Below are positions 35,200 through 45,103 of a stretch of 64,000 bases of DNA, in pieces. Both the position numbers and the translations under genes were made by a program. The first letter of the stretch is position 1; each line of letters starts with the position of its first letter. The stretch is from Jeotgalicoccus marinus DSM 19772 (GTDB lineage: Bacteria > Bacillota > Bacilli > Staphylococcales > Salinicoccaceae): contig NZ_AUEE01000006.1 of the NCBI RefSeq assembly GCF_000425825.1, positions 104,100-168,099 on the forward strand, written 5' to 3'. The notes beneath the pieces are model-generated. The model worked only from the letters and a program-made list of their open reading frames with translations. It was not told the DNA's origin and did not search any database.

Positions 35200-36879
35200 T
35201 TAATTAAATGATACATTATCAAAGTGAATTCGACCTGTCGGATCAATCTCCACCCCACTCACTTCTGTGCTATTATAACCAACAGCAAATTGAGCATGGA
35301 AAAGATATGATGCTGGAACTTCTTCGACTAAGATTTCTTCGACTTCAGTATAAACTTCTTGGCGGGCAGCTTCATCGACTTCAGCACGGCCAGCGTCTAA
35401 TAATTCATCGACCTCATCGTTTGCATAGAATGAACGGTTCCCTGCAGCACCAATATTCTTAGAGTGGAACAAGGCATATAGACCATAGTCCGCATCCCCT
35501 GTAACAGTCGTCCATCCTAGGATGAACATATCGTGATCACCATTTGCTAAGGTCTCAAGATATGCACCCCACTCAAATTGCTCAACTTGAACATCGATAT
35601 TGAGCTCTGAAAGTTTGTTTTGGATATAAACAGCTGTATCAATAATTTGCTGATCATCATTTACCCAAAGCGTTGTTGAGAATCCATCTGCCACATCTGT
35701 TTCAGCTAGTAGTTCTTTCGCTTTTTCTAAATCAAATTCAACACCTTCAAGGTCTTCATTATAGCCCCATACATCAGGCGCCAATGGTCCTTTCGCTGGA
35801 ATTCCCATACCATCATACACACCGGCTACGATTTCTTCACGGTCAATAGCGTATGAAATTGCTTGTCTTACTTTTGGATCATTGAAAGGCTCTTTCTCTG
35901 TATTAAATCCTAAGTATGACATACGTACTGAATCTTTAATTTCTAAAGCTGTGTCTGATCCATTTTCAACACGGTCTACGTTTGAAGAATCAATATCTGT
36001 CGCTATTTGAATACCACCTGTTTCTAATTCTGCAATTCTAGAACCAGTTTCAGGAATGACTCTAAACTCAACAGTTTCAAAGTAACGATCGCCACCTTGG
36101 AAGTCGTCAAAGCGCTCAAGTGTTACTGAATCTCCTGCACTACGTGATACAAATTGCATATGGTTAGTACCGTTAGGTTCAGAACCAATTACAGTACCTA
36201 AGTGCTCACCTAAGTCATCCTTAATTTCTTCATATGCGTCACTTCCACTATCACGTGCTTCATAATACTCTTCTAAACTCATATCATTTCCAGCCGCATC
36301 TAGGGCTGCTTGATAATCACTATCGATTAATTCTTTAGGCATAATTCCCGCAGTACTATGTGCTAAGTGGCTAGCTAATGGTGCAAATGGAATTGTGGTA
36401 TGTATATTGATTTCATAATCATTGACTACTTCAATTTCATCAATCATTTCATACAAGAATAAAACCGGTGAAGCAAGTGCTTCATCCCTCACTCTGTCAA
36501 AAGTAGCAACTACATCTTCAGCAGTAAAGTCTTCACCACCATGGAAAGTTGTCCCTTCACGTAATTTGAAATTCCATGTTGTTTCATCGACTTGTTCAAA
36601 TTCTGTTGCGAGCCCTGGTTGTAATTCCATATTCACATCTTGATTTAATAATCTTTCATAGATATTTGTTCTTACCTGACTTGATGCAGAGTCGTTAGAA
36701 CCATGTAAATCTAGCGATACAACATCCGCCAATGTCCCTACAGTTAAATCACCCGTGTTTCCACCTTCAGCCCCTTCTTCACCGCTTGCTGCTTCATCTA
36801 CATTTTCATCACTCGAACATGCTGATAAAATAAACAAGAAAGCGATTACAAAAAACGCCAAAAACTTTTGCTTATTCAT
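35200..36879 (-). CDS. Orphan oligopeptide/nickel-type ABC solute-binding lipoprotein
   Basis: SBP_bac_5 (OppA/DppA) family, 559 residues. Signal peptide MNKQKFLAFFVIAFLFILSAC with lipobox LSAC, then NTGDLTVGTLADVVSLDLHGSNDS, the family core TWNFKLREGTTFHGGEDFTAEDV and VRQAISYAIDREEIVAGVYDGMG. I chose the ATG at 36879, ten bases after AAGGGGG, since an earlier in-frame ATG would bury the signal peptide. No permease or ATPase genes are adjacent, so it must serve a transporter encoded elsewhere. Confidence 0.9.
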   Translation of the reverse strand: MNKQKFLAFFVIAFLFILSACSSDENVDEAASGEEGAEGGNTGDLTVGTLADVVSLDLHGSNDSASSQVRTNIYERLLNQDVNMELQPGLATEFEQVDETTWNFKLREGTTFHGGEDFTAEDVVATFDRVRDEALASPVLFLYEMIDEIEVVNDYEINIHTTIPFAPLASHLAHSTAGIMPKELIDSDYQAALDAAGNDMSLEEYYEARDSGSDAYEEIKDDLGEHLGTVIGSEPNGTNHMQFVSRSAGDSVTLERFDDFQGGDRYFETVEFRVIPETGSRIAELETGGIQIATDIDSSNVDRVENGSDTALEIKDSVRMSYLGFNTEKEPFNDPKVRQAISYAIDREEIVAGVYDGMGIPAKGPLAPDVWGYNEDLEGVEFDLEKAKELLAETDVADGFSTTLWVNDDQQIIDTAVYIQNKLSELNIDVQVEQFEWGAYLETLANGDHDMFILGWTTVTGDADYGLYALFHSKNIGAAGNRSFYANDEVDELLDAGRAEVDEAARQEVYTEVEEILVEEVPASYLFHAQFAVGYNSTEVSGVEIDPTGRIHFDNVSFN

Positions 36880-36980
36880 TGCTGTTTTCCCCCTTTTGCT
36901 TGATAATCTATTATATGCATGTTTATTACCAATTTTCAATATATTTGTAAAATTCACAGAAGTAAATATAATAGAATGAA

Positions 36981-37020
36981 AGAAGCCCTGAAATCCATAC
37001 GGATTTCAGGGCTTCTTTTA
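36981..37020. terminator. Bidirectional terminator between yneF and the lipoprotein gene
   Basis: A perfect 16-base-pair stem, AGAAGCCCTGAAATCC (36981-36996) with its complement at 37001-37016, loop of four bases. Confidence 0.9.
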
Positions 37021-37047
37021 CTCATGAGCCTACTCACTCATTTTAAT

Positions 37048-37299
37048 TTACTTTTTTGTGCCTTTTTTTGCTTGTTCAGATGATTTATTCATCATGCTCA
37101 ACATCTGATTAATTTTCTTCTGAGATGGTTTTTGTCCCATTTGCATCATCATGATTCTGAGCATGTCTTCATTAATAGGAGGGTTCTTCTCCAAATAATC
37201 CATCATGTATTTTCTAGAGATCCAAAATCCTAATGCAAAACCACCAATGAGGGCTACAATTACAATTAGTATCCATATCCAAGTCGCCAAAATGCTCAC
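37048..37299 (-). CDS. yneF: YneF/UPF0154 small membrane protein
   Basis: 83 residues: one N-terminal membrane segment ([26 protein letters not shown]) then the conserved [37 protein letters not shown], the UPF0154 signature. Function unknown. As in Bacillus and Staphylococcus it directly follows tkt. AAGAGGTGA lies before the ATG. Confidence 0.93.
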   Translation of the reverse strand: MSILATWIWILIVIVALIGGFALGFWISRKYMMDYLEKNPPINEDMLRIMMMQMGQKPSQKKINQMLSMMNKSSEQAKKGTKK

Positions 37300-37356
37300 C
37301 TCTTTCCCGTGTAAACCACTATTTAGTTTACAATATCAAACATCTAAATTCAATGT

Positions 37357-39345
37357 TTATTTGTCACGGATAATGCGAGCTAAGTTATCGACTGTGAATC
37401 CGTAACGTTCTACAACTTCACCGCCAGGTGCACTCGCACCAAAAGTATCAATCGTCAGTAGTTTTCCTTTGATACCAACAAATCTATGCCAACCATGACT
37501 TGCAGCCATTTCAACTGCTGTACGATTTTCAATATTTGTATTTAGAACTGACTCAATATAAGCTTCGTCTTGTTGTAAGAATGCTTGAACATTAGGTATA
37601 GATGCTACTTTAATATTCATGCCTTCTTCTTTAAGTTGTTTCGCTGTATTAACAGCTAAGGCCACTTCACTACCAGTCGCAAAGACAATCCCATCATCTC
37701 CACCATCATAGACGAGATAGCCACCTTTTTGAACACCTTCAGATACAGCTTCACTTGATACATCTAACACTTCGATATCTTGACGTGTTAACACCAATGC
37801 TGTCGGTGTATCTTCTGATTCCAATGCAACTTTCCATGCTTCACGTGTTTCATTGCCATCAGCTGGACGAATCACGTTTAAGTTTGGAATTGCACGTAAG
37901 CCTGCCAACTGTTCGATAGGTTCATGGGTTGGTCCATCTTCCCCTACAGCAATTGAATCATGTGTTAATACATAAGTTACAGGTAATTTCATTAAGGCAC
38001 TTAAACGTACCGCTGGTTTTAAGTAATCAGAAAATACGAAGAATGTACCGCCGTATGGATAAACGCCACCATGCGCAGCCATACCATTTAAGGCAGCCGC
38101 CATTGCAAACTCTCTCACACCAAACCAAACATTACGCCCAGCGTAATTGTCTTTTGAGTAGTCTGTTGCATCCTTAACATTTGTTTTGTTACTACCTGCT
38201 AAGTCCGCTGCACCACCGAAGAAAGTTGGGATTGATTTAGACAATGCTTGAATCATATCTCCAGAATTACCACGTGTTGCCTTTTTACTTCCTGCTTCAT
38301 AAGTTGGTAGTTCATCACTGTAGCCTTCTGGAAGCTTACGGTGAATTGCATCCATAAATTGTTGATGAAGATCACTATTTTCATTCTTAAAGTTATCCAC
38401 TAATGAATTCCATGCGTCTTCTTTTTCCTGACCTCGAGCAGCTAACGTCTCCTTGAAACGTTCGTAAACACTGTCATCAGCGACAAATGTTTGTGTGTGA
38501 TCTAGGCCGTATGCTTCAAATGCACCACGACGCTCATCTTCACCAAGTGGCGCCCCGTGTGAATCTGACTTACCAGACTTCGTCGGTGCCCCGTAGCCAA
38601 TGACAGTTTTCACTTCAATTAATGAAGGTTGATTTGTTGTTTTAGCCTGTTCAATAGCACGGTCAATTTCATCTAAATCATTACCATCATTGACTCGGAT
38701 ATAGTCCCAGTTGTAAGCTTTGAAACGCTCAGCTACGTTCTCTGAGAAACTCTTGTCTAAATCACCATCTAAGGAAATATCATTAGAATCATAAAGGACG
38801 ATTAATTTACCTAAACCTAGGTGACCAGCTAGAGAAGCAGCCTCATGAGAGATCCCTTCCATTAAATCACCATCAGATGCAAGTACATATGTATAGTGAT
38901 CAACAAGTCCATTATTATCCTCAGAATTAAATGTTGCAGCTAAATGAGTTTCTGCCATCGCCATACCGACACTCATTGCAAAACCTTGACCAAGTGGGCC
39001 AGTCGTTACCTCAACACCTTCTGTATGTTTAAATTCAGGGTGTCCTGGCGTTTTAGATTCATACTGTCTGAACTCTTTTAAGTCATCCATTTCTAGAATA
39101 CCCGATAAGTGTAATAAGCTGTAAATCAACATTGAACCATGACCAGCACTTAACACAAAGCGGTCTCTGTTAAACCAATTTACATTTTTAGGGTTGAAGT
39201 TCAAGTGCTTCTGCCATAATACGTAAGCCATTGGTGCCGCACCCATAGGTAAACCGGGGTGACCTGAATTTGCCTTCTCAATTGCATCAATGCTTAAAGA
39301 TCTAATGGTATTTATTGCGAGTAAATCCGTCTTATCAAATGACAT
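37357..39345 (-). CDS. tkt: Transketolase
   Basis: Thiamine-diphosphate enzyme of the pentose phosphate pathway, 662 residues from the chosen start. Conserved parts: [36 protein letters not shown], the TPP motif [20 protein letters not shown], and [29 protein letters not shown] chose the ATG at 39345 ([15 protein letters not shown]), nine bases after AAAGGAG; another in-frame ATG lies 27 bases earlier but inside the DUF896 gene. It starts one base after the DUF896 stop. Confidence 0.96.
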   Translation of the reverse strand: MSFDKTDLLAINTIRSLSIDAIEKANSGHPGLPMGAAPMAYVLWQKHLNFNPKNVNWFNRDRFVLSAGHGSMLIYSLLHLSGILEMDDLKEFRQYESKTPGHPEFKHTEGVEVTTGPLGQGFAMSVGMAMAETHLAATFNSEDNNGLVDHYTYVLASDGDLMEGISHEAASLAGHLGLGKLIVLYDSNDISLDGDLDKSFSENVAERFKAYNWDYIRVNDGNDLDEIDRAIEQAKTTNQPSLIEVKTVIGYGAPTKSGKSDSHGAPLGEDERRGAFEAYGLDHTQTFVADDSVYERFKETLAARGQEKEDAWNSLVDNFKNENSDLHQQFMDAIHRKLPEGYSDELPTYEAGSKKATRGNSGDMIQALSKSIPTFFGGAADLAGSNKTNVKDATDYSKDNYAGRNVWFGVREFAMAAALNGMAAHGGVYPYGGTFFVFSDYLKPAVRLSALMKLPVTYVLTHDSIAVGEDGPTHEPIEQLAGLRAIPNLNVIRPADGNETREAWKVALESEDTPTALVLTRQDIEVLDVSSEAVSEGVQKGGYLVYDGGDDGIVFATGSEVALAVNTAKQLKEEGMNIKVASIPNVQAFLQQDEAYIESVLNTNIENRTAVEMAASHGWHRFVGIKGKLLTIDTFGASAPGGEVVERYGFTVDNLARIIRDK

Positions 39346-39346
39346 A

Positions 39347-39598
39347 TCATTTGTCTCCTTTATCACTATCATTGTTTTTTTGTGCTTTTATATCTTTGAC
39401 CTTTTGGGGCGTAACATCATTACCCTCAGGATCAATGACCTTAGTACTTTCAATGTGATTTCTAAAAGAATTTCTAAAGTTTGATAGATATTCTTTTCTC
39501 AATTTAGTCAGCTCTCGCATTTCAGATTCAGAAATATTATTTTCCTTTTTCTTTCTTGCAAGTGAATTGAGGTTTTTAATCTTGTCATCATCTAACAT
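39347..39598 (-). CDS. DUF896 (YnzC-like) small protein
   Basis: 83 residues from [21 protein letters not shown], with [21 protein letters not shown], the conserved two-helix hairpin of DUF896. The ATG at 39598 is eight bases after AAAGGA. In B. subtilis ynzC lies between the SOS gene yneA and tkt; the same order sosA-DUF896-tkt is seen here. The family has been linked loosely to the SOS response by position; function unknown. Confidence 0.88.
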   Translation of the reverse strand: MLDDDKIKNLNSLARKKKENNISESEMRELTKLRKEYLSNFRNSFRNHIESTKVIDPEGNDVTPQKVKDIKAQKNNDSDKGDK

Positions 39599-39689
39599 AA
39601 GCGTCATCCTTTCTCATATAATTTACCACAAAAAGAGTGCAGAAACCAAACGGTCCTGCACTCTTTTTGAGAATAAACTCACAATATAT

Positions 39690-39992
39690 CTATTTTACAC
39701 TCGAAACCTCATAATTCATGAAGTGTTCTGTCATTCGATTTGCCAATAGACCTGTATGAACCACACCACTCACGAGTTCTTCCTCTAAGATATTTTCATT
39801 TGCTTCAGACACCAAAGTGTTCGCTTCTTGTTCGCTATCCATTTCATTTACAACTTCTGTACTCGCTGTAGTTTCAGAAGAATAAACGTTCTCTCCCTCT
39901 ACTTGTTCCGTATTAGTAAAACTATATAAAAGCACTAGACTCAACGTCACGGTAAACAATCCCATCAATGATTTCAATTCTTTAATTGTCAT
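39690..39992 (-). CDS. SosA/YneA-type SOS cell-division inhibitor (candidate)
   Basis: 100 residues with one N-terminal membrane segment (SLMGLFTVTLSLVLLYSF) and a short acidic extracellular part. Sequence similarity to known SosA is too weak to see by eye, but the position is decisive: divergent from lexA, behind a promoter whose spacer is a LexA box, and upstream of DUF896-tkt as for SosA in staphylococci and YneA in Bacillus. No LysM domain (present in YneA), so it is SosA-like. It should halt division when LexA is cleaved. Confidence 0.75.
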   Translation of the reverse strand: MTIKELKSLMGLFTVTLSLVLLYSFTNTEQVEGENVYSSETTASTEVVNEMDSEQEANTLVSEANENILEEELVSGVVHTGLLANRMTEHFMNYEVSSVK

Positions 39993-40007
39993 TTACATTC
40001 TCTCCTT

Positions 40008-40021
40008 CGAACAAATGTTTG
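40008..40021. promoter_or_regulatory. LexA box 1
   Basis: CGAACAAATGTTTG, a match to the Gram-positive LexA consensus CGAACN4GTTCG in palindrome form, close to the sosA start. Confidence 0.9.
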
Positions 40022-40028
40022 TATTAAT

Positions 40029-40057
40029 AATATAACAGAACACTTGTTCTTAGTCAA
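40029..40057 (-). promoter_or_regulatory. SOS-controlled promoter of the sosA-like gene
   Basis: TTGACT (40052-40057), 17-base spacer, TATATT (40029-40034) on the minus strand. LexA box 2 fills the spacer, so LexA binding would block polymerase directly. Confidence 0.87.
40037..40050. promoter_or_regulatory. LexA box 2
   Basis: AGAACACTTGTTCT, between the -35 and -10 of the sosA promoter. Its centre is exactly 29 bases from the centres of boxes 1 and 3. Confidence 0.88.
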
Positions 40058-40065
40058 CAATTATA

Positions 40066-40079
40066 CGAACAAATGTTTG
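40066..40079. promoter_or_regulatory. LexA box 3
   Basis: CGAACAAATGTTTG, identical to box 1. Its last three bases overlap the -35 box of lexA, giving autorepression. Confidence 0.9.
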
Positions 40080-40105
40080 TAAGCGTACTTACAATATGGT
40101 AAAAT
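40077..40105 (+). promoter_or_regulatory. Promoter of lexA
   Basis: TTGTAA (40077-40082), 17-base spacer, TAAAAT (40100-40105), 29 bases before the lexA start. Confidence 0.75.
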
Positions 40106-40134
40106 TTAATTAACATAAGGTTGGAGGTAAAATG

Positions 40135-40752
40135 ATGAAAGATTTAACAGAGAGACAAAAAGATATATTTCAGTTTATAAAAAGAAACGTTAACGATAAG
40201 GGATATCCACCAAGCGTTAGAGAGATTGGTAATGCAGTAGGTCTACAATCCAGCTCAACCGTGCATGGCCATCTCGCTAAACTAGAAAGTAAGGGCTACA
40301 TTAAACGTGATCCTACCAAACCACGTGCGATTGAAATCGTGCAAGAATCAGATGTAAATGAATCTCCGGTTATTCACGTGCCTGTCCTTGGTAAGGTCAC
40401 AGCTGGTTTACCGATAACAGCCGTGGAAAATGTTGAAGAATACTTCCCCCTCCCAGAACATTTTACTGCCAACCATAATAGTGAAATCTTCTTATTAAAT
40501 GTTGTTGGTGATAGTATGATTGAAGCTGGCATACATGATGGTGACAGAGTCATTGTTCGCAAGCAAAACATTGCACATAACGGTGAAATTATTGTTGCCA
40601 TGACTGATGAAGATGAAGCAACAGTTAAACGTTTCTATAAGGAAAAAGGGTACTATCGTTTACAACCTGAAAATTCTACAATGGAACCAATATTCCTTGA
40701 TAATGTGAGTGTCTTAGGCAAAGTGGTTGGTTTATTTAGAGAATTTATTTAA
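40135..40752 (+). CDS. lexA: LexA, SOS repressor
   Basis: Represses DNA-damage genes and is self-cleaved with RecA help. 205 residues: N-terminal winged helix ([27 protein letters not shown], about 24-50), the cleavage bond Ala90-Gly91 in KVTAGLP, and the catalytic dyad Ser127 (GDSM) and Lys165 (ATVKRF). Two ATG codons are in tandem; I chose the second (40135), eight bases after GGAGG and aligned with relatives that start MRELTKRQ. Confidence 0.97.
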   Translation: MKDLTERQKDIFQFIKRNVNDKGYPPSVREIGNAVGLQSSSTVHGHLAKLESKGYIKRDPTKPRAIEIVQESDVNESPVIHVPVLGKVTAGLPITAVENVEEYFPLPEHFTANHNSEIFLLNVVGDSMIEAGIHDGDRVIVRKQNIAHNGEIIVAMTDEDEATVKRFYKEKGYYRLQPENSTMEPIFLDNVSVLGKVVGLFREFI

Positions 40753-40757
40753 CAAAA

Positions 40758-40796
40758 AACACTCAGAATCTTAAAGAAAAGATTCTGAGTGTTTCT
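40758..40796. terminator. Bidirectional terminator between lexA and the CAP protein gene
   Basis: AACACTCAGAATCTT (40758-40772) pairs with AAGATTCTGAGTGTT (40779-40793), T-rich on both sides. Confidence 0.9.
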
Positions 40797-40810
40797 CTAT
40801 ACATTATTTA

Positions 40811-41803
40811 TTATTGTAAAAAGTTTTCAGTATAAAAAGGCACTTGTTCCTGATCATACTCAATCCCTATGCCCACTGATGTGAACTTATCATTTAAAAT
40901 ATTCACTCTGTGAGATGGTGAGTTTAAAAGACTGTGGTGAGCGAATATTGGAGAAGTATGTCCTGTTGCGATATTTTCACCAGCATAGGTATACCTCACA
41001 TTTTCTCTTTCCAACCTTTCCTTTAGACCATTTCCATCAGGATTATCATGATCAAAGAACTTACGTTCCGCCATGTCTACACTGTGATAGTAAGCAACAT
41101 TATCCACTTCGGCATTTCTATCTAACATGCCATAGCCGTATTCATAACGTGTAGCATTTAAGAGATAATAGTGCATGAGTTCATTATCTTCTATTGATGG
41201 ATGGTTATACAGTTCACTGATATCAATAATCTCGTCCTTATGTAAGACAAGCATACCATTGGCTTGATAGCCTTCATGAATATCATAAAAGAAGTAGACA
41301 TAGTAATTTCCGACATCAAAGACATCATATTCTTCATTTTCTACTTTCAGTCGTTTCCACTGCTTTCTAACATACTCCACCGGTTCACCGTAAGTTTCTC
41401 TGGCCTTTTCTCGAGTCATCTTGTCTATACTCATCTTGCCGAGTGATACGTTTGGTGAATTAGTATATCCACCAGTCAGTTCTCCGTCTCTTACGAGTAA
41501 CATGTGAAAAGCACCAGGCTCATTTTTAATCACAAAAACACCTTCGTACTCGGAGTTTAAAACAGTTTCCCCTTCTGTCGTCACTGAAGAACCTAAGGAA
41601 TAATCAATGTTGGTTTCTTGACTACCATAAACCTTTTCAATCTTCGTCGTATCATAACTGGGTATGAAGTGGCCTTCAAACCAATGACTGAAGTAATCTT
41701 CGTTCAACCCATTTCTAAAATCATAAGATTGAATGACTGGTACGATAAAAACCACTACCAAATATAAAATTACTAATCCAAGTGCGCGTCGTATCCAATT
41801 CAT
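40811..41803 (-). CDS. Membrane-anchored CAP/SCP-domain protein
   Basis: 330 residues: N-terminal membrane anchor (LGLVILYLVVVFIVPVI), a CAP-associated N-terminal domain (about 50-190, with SLGKMSIDKMTREKARETYGEP) and a C-terminal CAP domain (about 205-330) with ELMHYYLLNATRYEYG, HSVDMAERKFFDHDNPDG, AGENIATG and NSPSHRVNILN. The CAP motif histidines are His in HSVDMA and in PSHR. Such proteins (YlbC-like in Bacillus) are surface-exposed and of unknown role. 15 bases separate it from panC upstream. Confidence 0.87.
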   Translation of the reverse strand: MNWIRRALGLVILYLVVVFIVPVIQSYDFRNGLNEDYFSHWFEGHFIPSYDTTKIEKVYGSQETNIDYSLGSSVTTEGETVLNSEYEGVFVIKNEPGAFHMLLVRDGELTGGYTNSPNVSLGKMSIDKMTREKARETYGEPVEYVRKQWKRLKVENEEYDVFDVGNYYVYFFYDIHEGYQANGMLVLHKDEIIDISELYNHPSIEDNELMHYYLLNATRYEYGYGMLDRNAEVDNVAYYHSVDMAERKFFDHDNPDGNGLKERLERENVRYTYAGENIATGHTSPIFAHHSLLNSPSHRVNILNDKFTSVGIGIEYDQEQVPFYTENFLQ

Positions 41804-41818
41804 TCAAACTATTCCCCT

Positions 41819-42658
41819 CTAAATACTGACGTATAAATTATCGATGAGACGTGCTTTAGAAAATTGTACCGCTATGAATATGATAACATCACTGTCAATT
41901 TCATTAAGTTCACCAAGATTATCAGCCCTGTAGATTGCTAAATCATCAATTGACCCACTCGTATTTTGTTCGATATGGATCTTAATCAATGATTGGATTT
42001 TATCGACATTGGTTTCACCGTCTTTAATTTTCAGACTCGCCATCTTTAATGCTTGGTAAATGTTCGGTGCTTCTTGATATTCCGTTGCTGTTAAATTCAC
42101 ATTTCTTGAACTTCTTGCAAGTCCACTCTCTTCTCTTTTTGTTGGAACGTCTTGAATTTTAACTGGCACATTAAAATCTTGAACATAACGTTTGATAATC
42201 ATAAGTTGCTGGCGGTCCTTCTCTCCAAAAAACGCCATAGCTGGTTGAATAATATTAAACAACTTACTCACTACAGTGACGACACCTTCAAAATGACCCG
42301 GACGTTTTACACCATCAAGTAGATTTGCCATTGATTTAATACCGATGTTAAATTCCATTTCACATGGGTACATCACCTTTTCACTAGGTGCAAAGACAAG
42401 ATCCACGCCGTAGCTTTCACATAAAGCTAAGTCTCCTTTTAAATCTTTGGGATAGCTTTCAAAATCTTCATCTGGTCCAAACTGTAAAGGATTTAAAAAG
42501 ATACTGACGACAACGATATCACAAGCTTCTTTGGCAGCTTGGATTAAGGCTCCGTGTCCTTCATGTAGTGCGCCCATTGTCGGAACAAGGCCAACAGTCT
42601 GACCCTTATATTCACTTAAAATTTCTCTAGTTTCGTCAATCATTACACTGTGTTTCAC
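41819..42658 (-). CDS. panC: PanC, pantothenate synthetase
   Basis: Joins pantoate and beta-alanine with ATP. 279 residues; the nucleotide-binding PTMGALHEGHG near the N terminus, VVVSIFLNPLQFGPDEDF, FFGEKDRQQL and TKREESGLARSSRNVNL are the conserved family blocks. It overlaps panB by four bases. Confidence 0.96.
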   Translation of the reverse strand: MKHSVMIDETREILSEYKGQTVGLVPTMGALHEGHGALIQAAKEACDIVVVSIFLNPLQFGPDEDFESYPKDLKGDLALCESYGVDLVFAPSEKVMYPCEMEFNIGIKSMANLLDGVKRPGHFEGVVTVVSKLFNIIQPAMAFFGEKDRQQLMIIKRYVQDFNVPVKIQDVPTKREESGLARSSRNVNLTATEYQEAPNIYQALKMASLKIKDGETNVDKIQSLIKIHIEQNTSGSIDDLAIYRADNLGELNEIDSDVIIFIAVQFSKARLIDNLYVSI

Positions 42659-43458
42659 GCTTCGTACACCCGCTTCTTATAAGTGGTTTCTTCATCTGGG
42701 AAAGTGCCATTCTTTACTTCATCTCGGTAGGCTTTTAAGCCGGACACCGCTGGTTCTGTTAGATTACCAAATTTTTTAACAAACTTCGGTAATCTGTCTG
42801 ACCCATACTGAAGTAAGTCATGGTAGACAAGTACTTGTCCATCTGTGTCAACACCTGCACCGATACCAATAGTCGGTATTCTGACTGCCTCTGTCACTCT
42901 TTTAGCAAGATCGCTCGGAATCGCTTCTAAAACCATCATTGATACACCAATTGACTCTAAAGTTTTCGCATCTTCTATTAATTGTTCAGCCTGATCTGTA
43001 TCTCCAGCCTGCATTTTAAAGCCAGTAATACCGACATGTTGCGGCGTTAAACCTAGGTGTCCACATACCGGTATGCCTGCCTTAATTAGACCTTCAATAA
43101 CATCAACACGCGCCGAACCTTCTAATTTAAGCATGTTCGCATTCGATTCCTGGTATAGCTGTATACCATTACTAATCGCTTGATTAACATCACCATGATA
43201 AGATCCAAAAGGCATGTCTGCAATAATATATGTGTCATTTGCACCACGGCGTGCTGCCTTAGTATGGTGAATCATGTCAGCTAAGGTCACCTTAACAGGA
43301 GAATCATAACCAAGCACTACCATGCCTAGTGAATCTCCAACAAGTATAATATCGACACCAGCCGCCTCACAAGACTTAGCTGAAGGATAGTCATAGGCAG
43401 TTACCATGACAATTTTGTCATCGTGCTTCATGTTGATTAAGTCCGCAGTCGATTTCAT
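42655..43458 (-). CDS. panB: PanB, 3-methyl-2-oxobutanoate hydroxymethyltransferase
   Basis: First pantoate-forming step, from 2-ketoisovalerate and methylene-tetrahydrofolate. 267 residues; IILVGDSLGMVVLGYDSPVKVTLADMIHHTKAA, DMPFGSYHG, VCGHLGLTPQHV and IPTIGIGAG contain the metal- and substrate-binding residues. Transcribed with panC; panD is not in the window. A ketopantoate reductase gene lies divergently upstream. Confidence 0.96.
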   Translation of the reverse strand: MKSTADLINMKHDDKIVMVTAYDYPSAKSCEAAGVDIILVGDSLGMVVLGYDSPVKVTLADMIHHTKAARRGANDTYIIADMPFGSYHGDVNQAISNGIQLYQESNANMLKLEGSARVDVIEGLIKAGIPVCGHLGLTPQHVGITGFKMQAGDTDQAEQLIEDAKTLESIGVSMMVLEAIPSDLAKRVTEAVRIPTIGIGAGVDTDGQVLVYHDLLQYGSDRLPKFVKKFGNLTEPAVSGLKAYRDEVKNGTFPDEETTYKKRVYEA

Positions 43459-43534
43459 AGTTTCCCTACTTTCTGAAATTAGTTATACTTAATTTTACCA
43501 CATAATCACCGGAAACAAAGAACGGAGTGACCGT

Positions 43535-44416
43535 ATGAAAATAGGTATAATCGGTGCTGGCGCTGTCGGAGCTATCATCGCAACTGAGCTATCAAATCTA
43601 GATGTCGAATTAAAACTAATGGCAAGATCTAACCGTGATGGCTTAACTATAAAAACTGGTGAAACCGTGCAGTATCACAAGATACCAGTTTATGATATTG
43701 ACACAGTCGACGACAAATTCGATTTAATATTTATTGCCTCAAAGACCCCCGCCTTAAAAGATTTACAAGATAAAATCCCGACGCTCATGCATGAGGATAC
43801 TGAGATTGTGTTCGCCTTGAATGGTATGGGTTATGACAATATGTTTTCACATGGTGCTCCAGCTGTTGTGTATATTAGCGGCCAACAAAAAGAAGATTAC
43901 ATCGAACACTTCTTAAATAAAAAGTTGCTTATTGAAAATAAACAATATAAAGCGCTTGATACACTCATTGAACAGATGCAGGAGAATCCTTCAGTCGAAC
44001 TTCAAATAGTAAAGACTGAAGACTTTAAGCGAATAAGATATGAAAAACTCATTGTCAATACAGGCGTTAACACTGTCACTGCACTCAGTCAAAACACTGC
44101 TCGTATATTTAAAGACCAGTCTGTCGTTATGTTTACAAGACAACTCTTAAATGAAGCAATCGATATTGTTAACAATTGTAATCCGGATGGTGTCACCATT
44201 GATGAGAATTTTATCGACACGGCAATGAATATGTATTTAGGCTATCCAGCTCATATGGGCACGAGTATGTATTACGATGTCATCCAAGACAAGCCAACTG
44301 AATTTCAATATATTCAAGGATTTTTAATGACACTAAAGGGAAATTGTCCAATCCATACACCTATTTTAGATACTGTAACATTGTTACTAAAAGCTTATGA
44401 AATTAGGGACAATTAA
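43535..44416 (+). CDS. panE: 2-dehydropantoate 2-reductase (ketopantoate reductase)
   Basis: NADPH-dependent reductase between PanB and PanC steps. 293 residues: GIIGAGAVGAI is the dinucleotide-binding loop, ALNGMGYDNMF and the C-terminal helical domain with the lysine and asparagine region KLIVNTGVNTVTAL are typical of ApbA/PanE. Divergent from panBC, 77 bases apart. AACGGAGTGA precedes the ATG. Together the three genes cover pantoate and pantothenate formation apart from beta-alanine supply. Confidence 0.9.
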   Translation: MKIGIIGAGAVGAIIATELSNLDVELKLMARSNRDGLTIKTGETVQYHKIPVYDIDTVDDKFDLIFIASKTPALKDLQDKIPTLMHEDTEIVFALNGMGYDNMFSHGAPAVVYISGQQKEDYIEHFLNKKLLIENKQYKALDTLIEQMQENPSVELQIVKTEDFKRIRYEKLIVNTGVNTVTALSQNTARIFKDQSVVMFTRQLLNEAIDIVNNCNPDGVTIDENFIDTAMNMYLGYPAHMGTSMYYDVIQDKPTEFQYIQGFLMTLKGNCPIHTPILDTVTLLLKAYEIRDN

Positions 44417-44456
44417 AAAGTACACTTGGCTATGTCAAACCAAGTGTACTCTATTT
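44414..44456. terminator. Bidirectional terminator between panE and dedA
   Basis: AGTACACTTGG pairs with CCAAGTGTACT, with A-rich and T-rich flanks, in the gap between convergent genes. Confidence 0.88.
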
Positions 44457-45075
44457 AACTTCTCGCTTTTTTCTTCGGTCTATAATAAAAGAACCAGATT
44501 AAGAAGGAGATACCTGCTACAGCTATAATGACATATGCGATATTTGAATACACATCCATTACGCTAACGATGTCCTCCCAGTTTTCACCCACTGAAGCAC
44601 CGAGATATACAAGAACGGTATTCCAAATCAGCGTCCCAACTGTTGTCAAAATTAGAAAAAGTGGCATAGACATTTTACTCATCCCTGCAGGAATGGAAAT
44701 GAGGCTTCTTATCAGTGGAACGAAGCGACAGAAAAATACAGTCCAACCACCATACTTACCGAACCAATTATAAGATTTTTCAATGTCATTTTCTGTCACA
44801 CGTAGCCACTTACCATATCTTAGGACAATACGCTTCATTCGGTCTTTGCCGAGGATACTCCCTAGATAGTAAAGGACAATAGCCCCACCAACTGAACCCA
44901 CAGTCGAGGCGATGATGACGCCAAAAATCGACATTTCGGTATGCGCTGTCATAAAGCCACCAAAAGTCAGGATGACTTCTGATGGGATTGGTGGAAAAAT
45001 ATTCTCTAGAGCAATCAAAAAGACAATCGCAAAATAGCCAAACTGATTAATTAAATCTTCTAAAATACTCTGCAT
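44455..45075 (-). CDS. DedA-family membrane protein
   Basis: 206 residues, about five membrane segments. Family motifs: ENIFPPIPSEVILTFGGFM, the membrane-dipping VGSVGGAIVLYYLGSILGK, and FCRFVPLIRSLISIPAGMSKM. DedA members include undecaprenyl-phosphate flippases; this branch (YngC/alkaline phosphatase-like) is not resolved. 28 bases downstream of selO. Confidence 0.9.
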   Translation of the reverse strand: MQSILEDLINQFGYFAIVFLIALENIFPPIPSEVILTFGGFMTAHTEMSIFGVIIASTVGSVGGAIVLYYLGSILGKDRMKRIVLRYGKWLRVTENDIEKSYNWFGKYGGWTVFFCRFVPLIRSLISIPAGMSKMSMPLFLILTTVGTLIWNTVLVYLGASVGENWEDIVSVMDVYSNIAYVIIAVAGISFLIWFFYYRPKKKARS

Positions 45076-45103
45076 TTATTTAATGTCCTCATTCTTTATT
45101 TAA

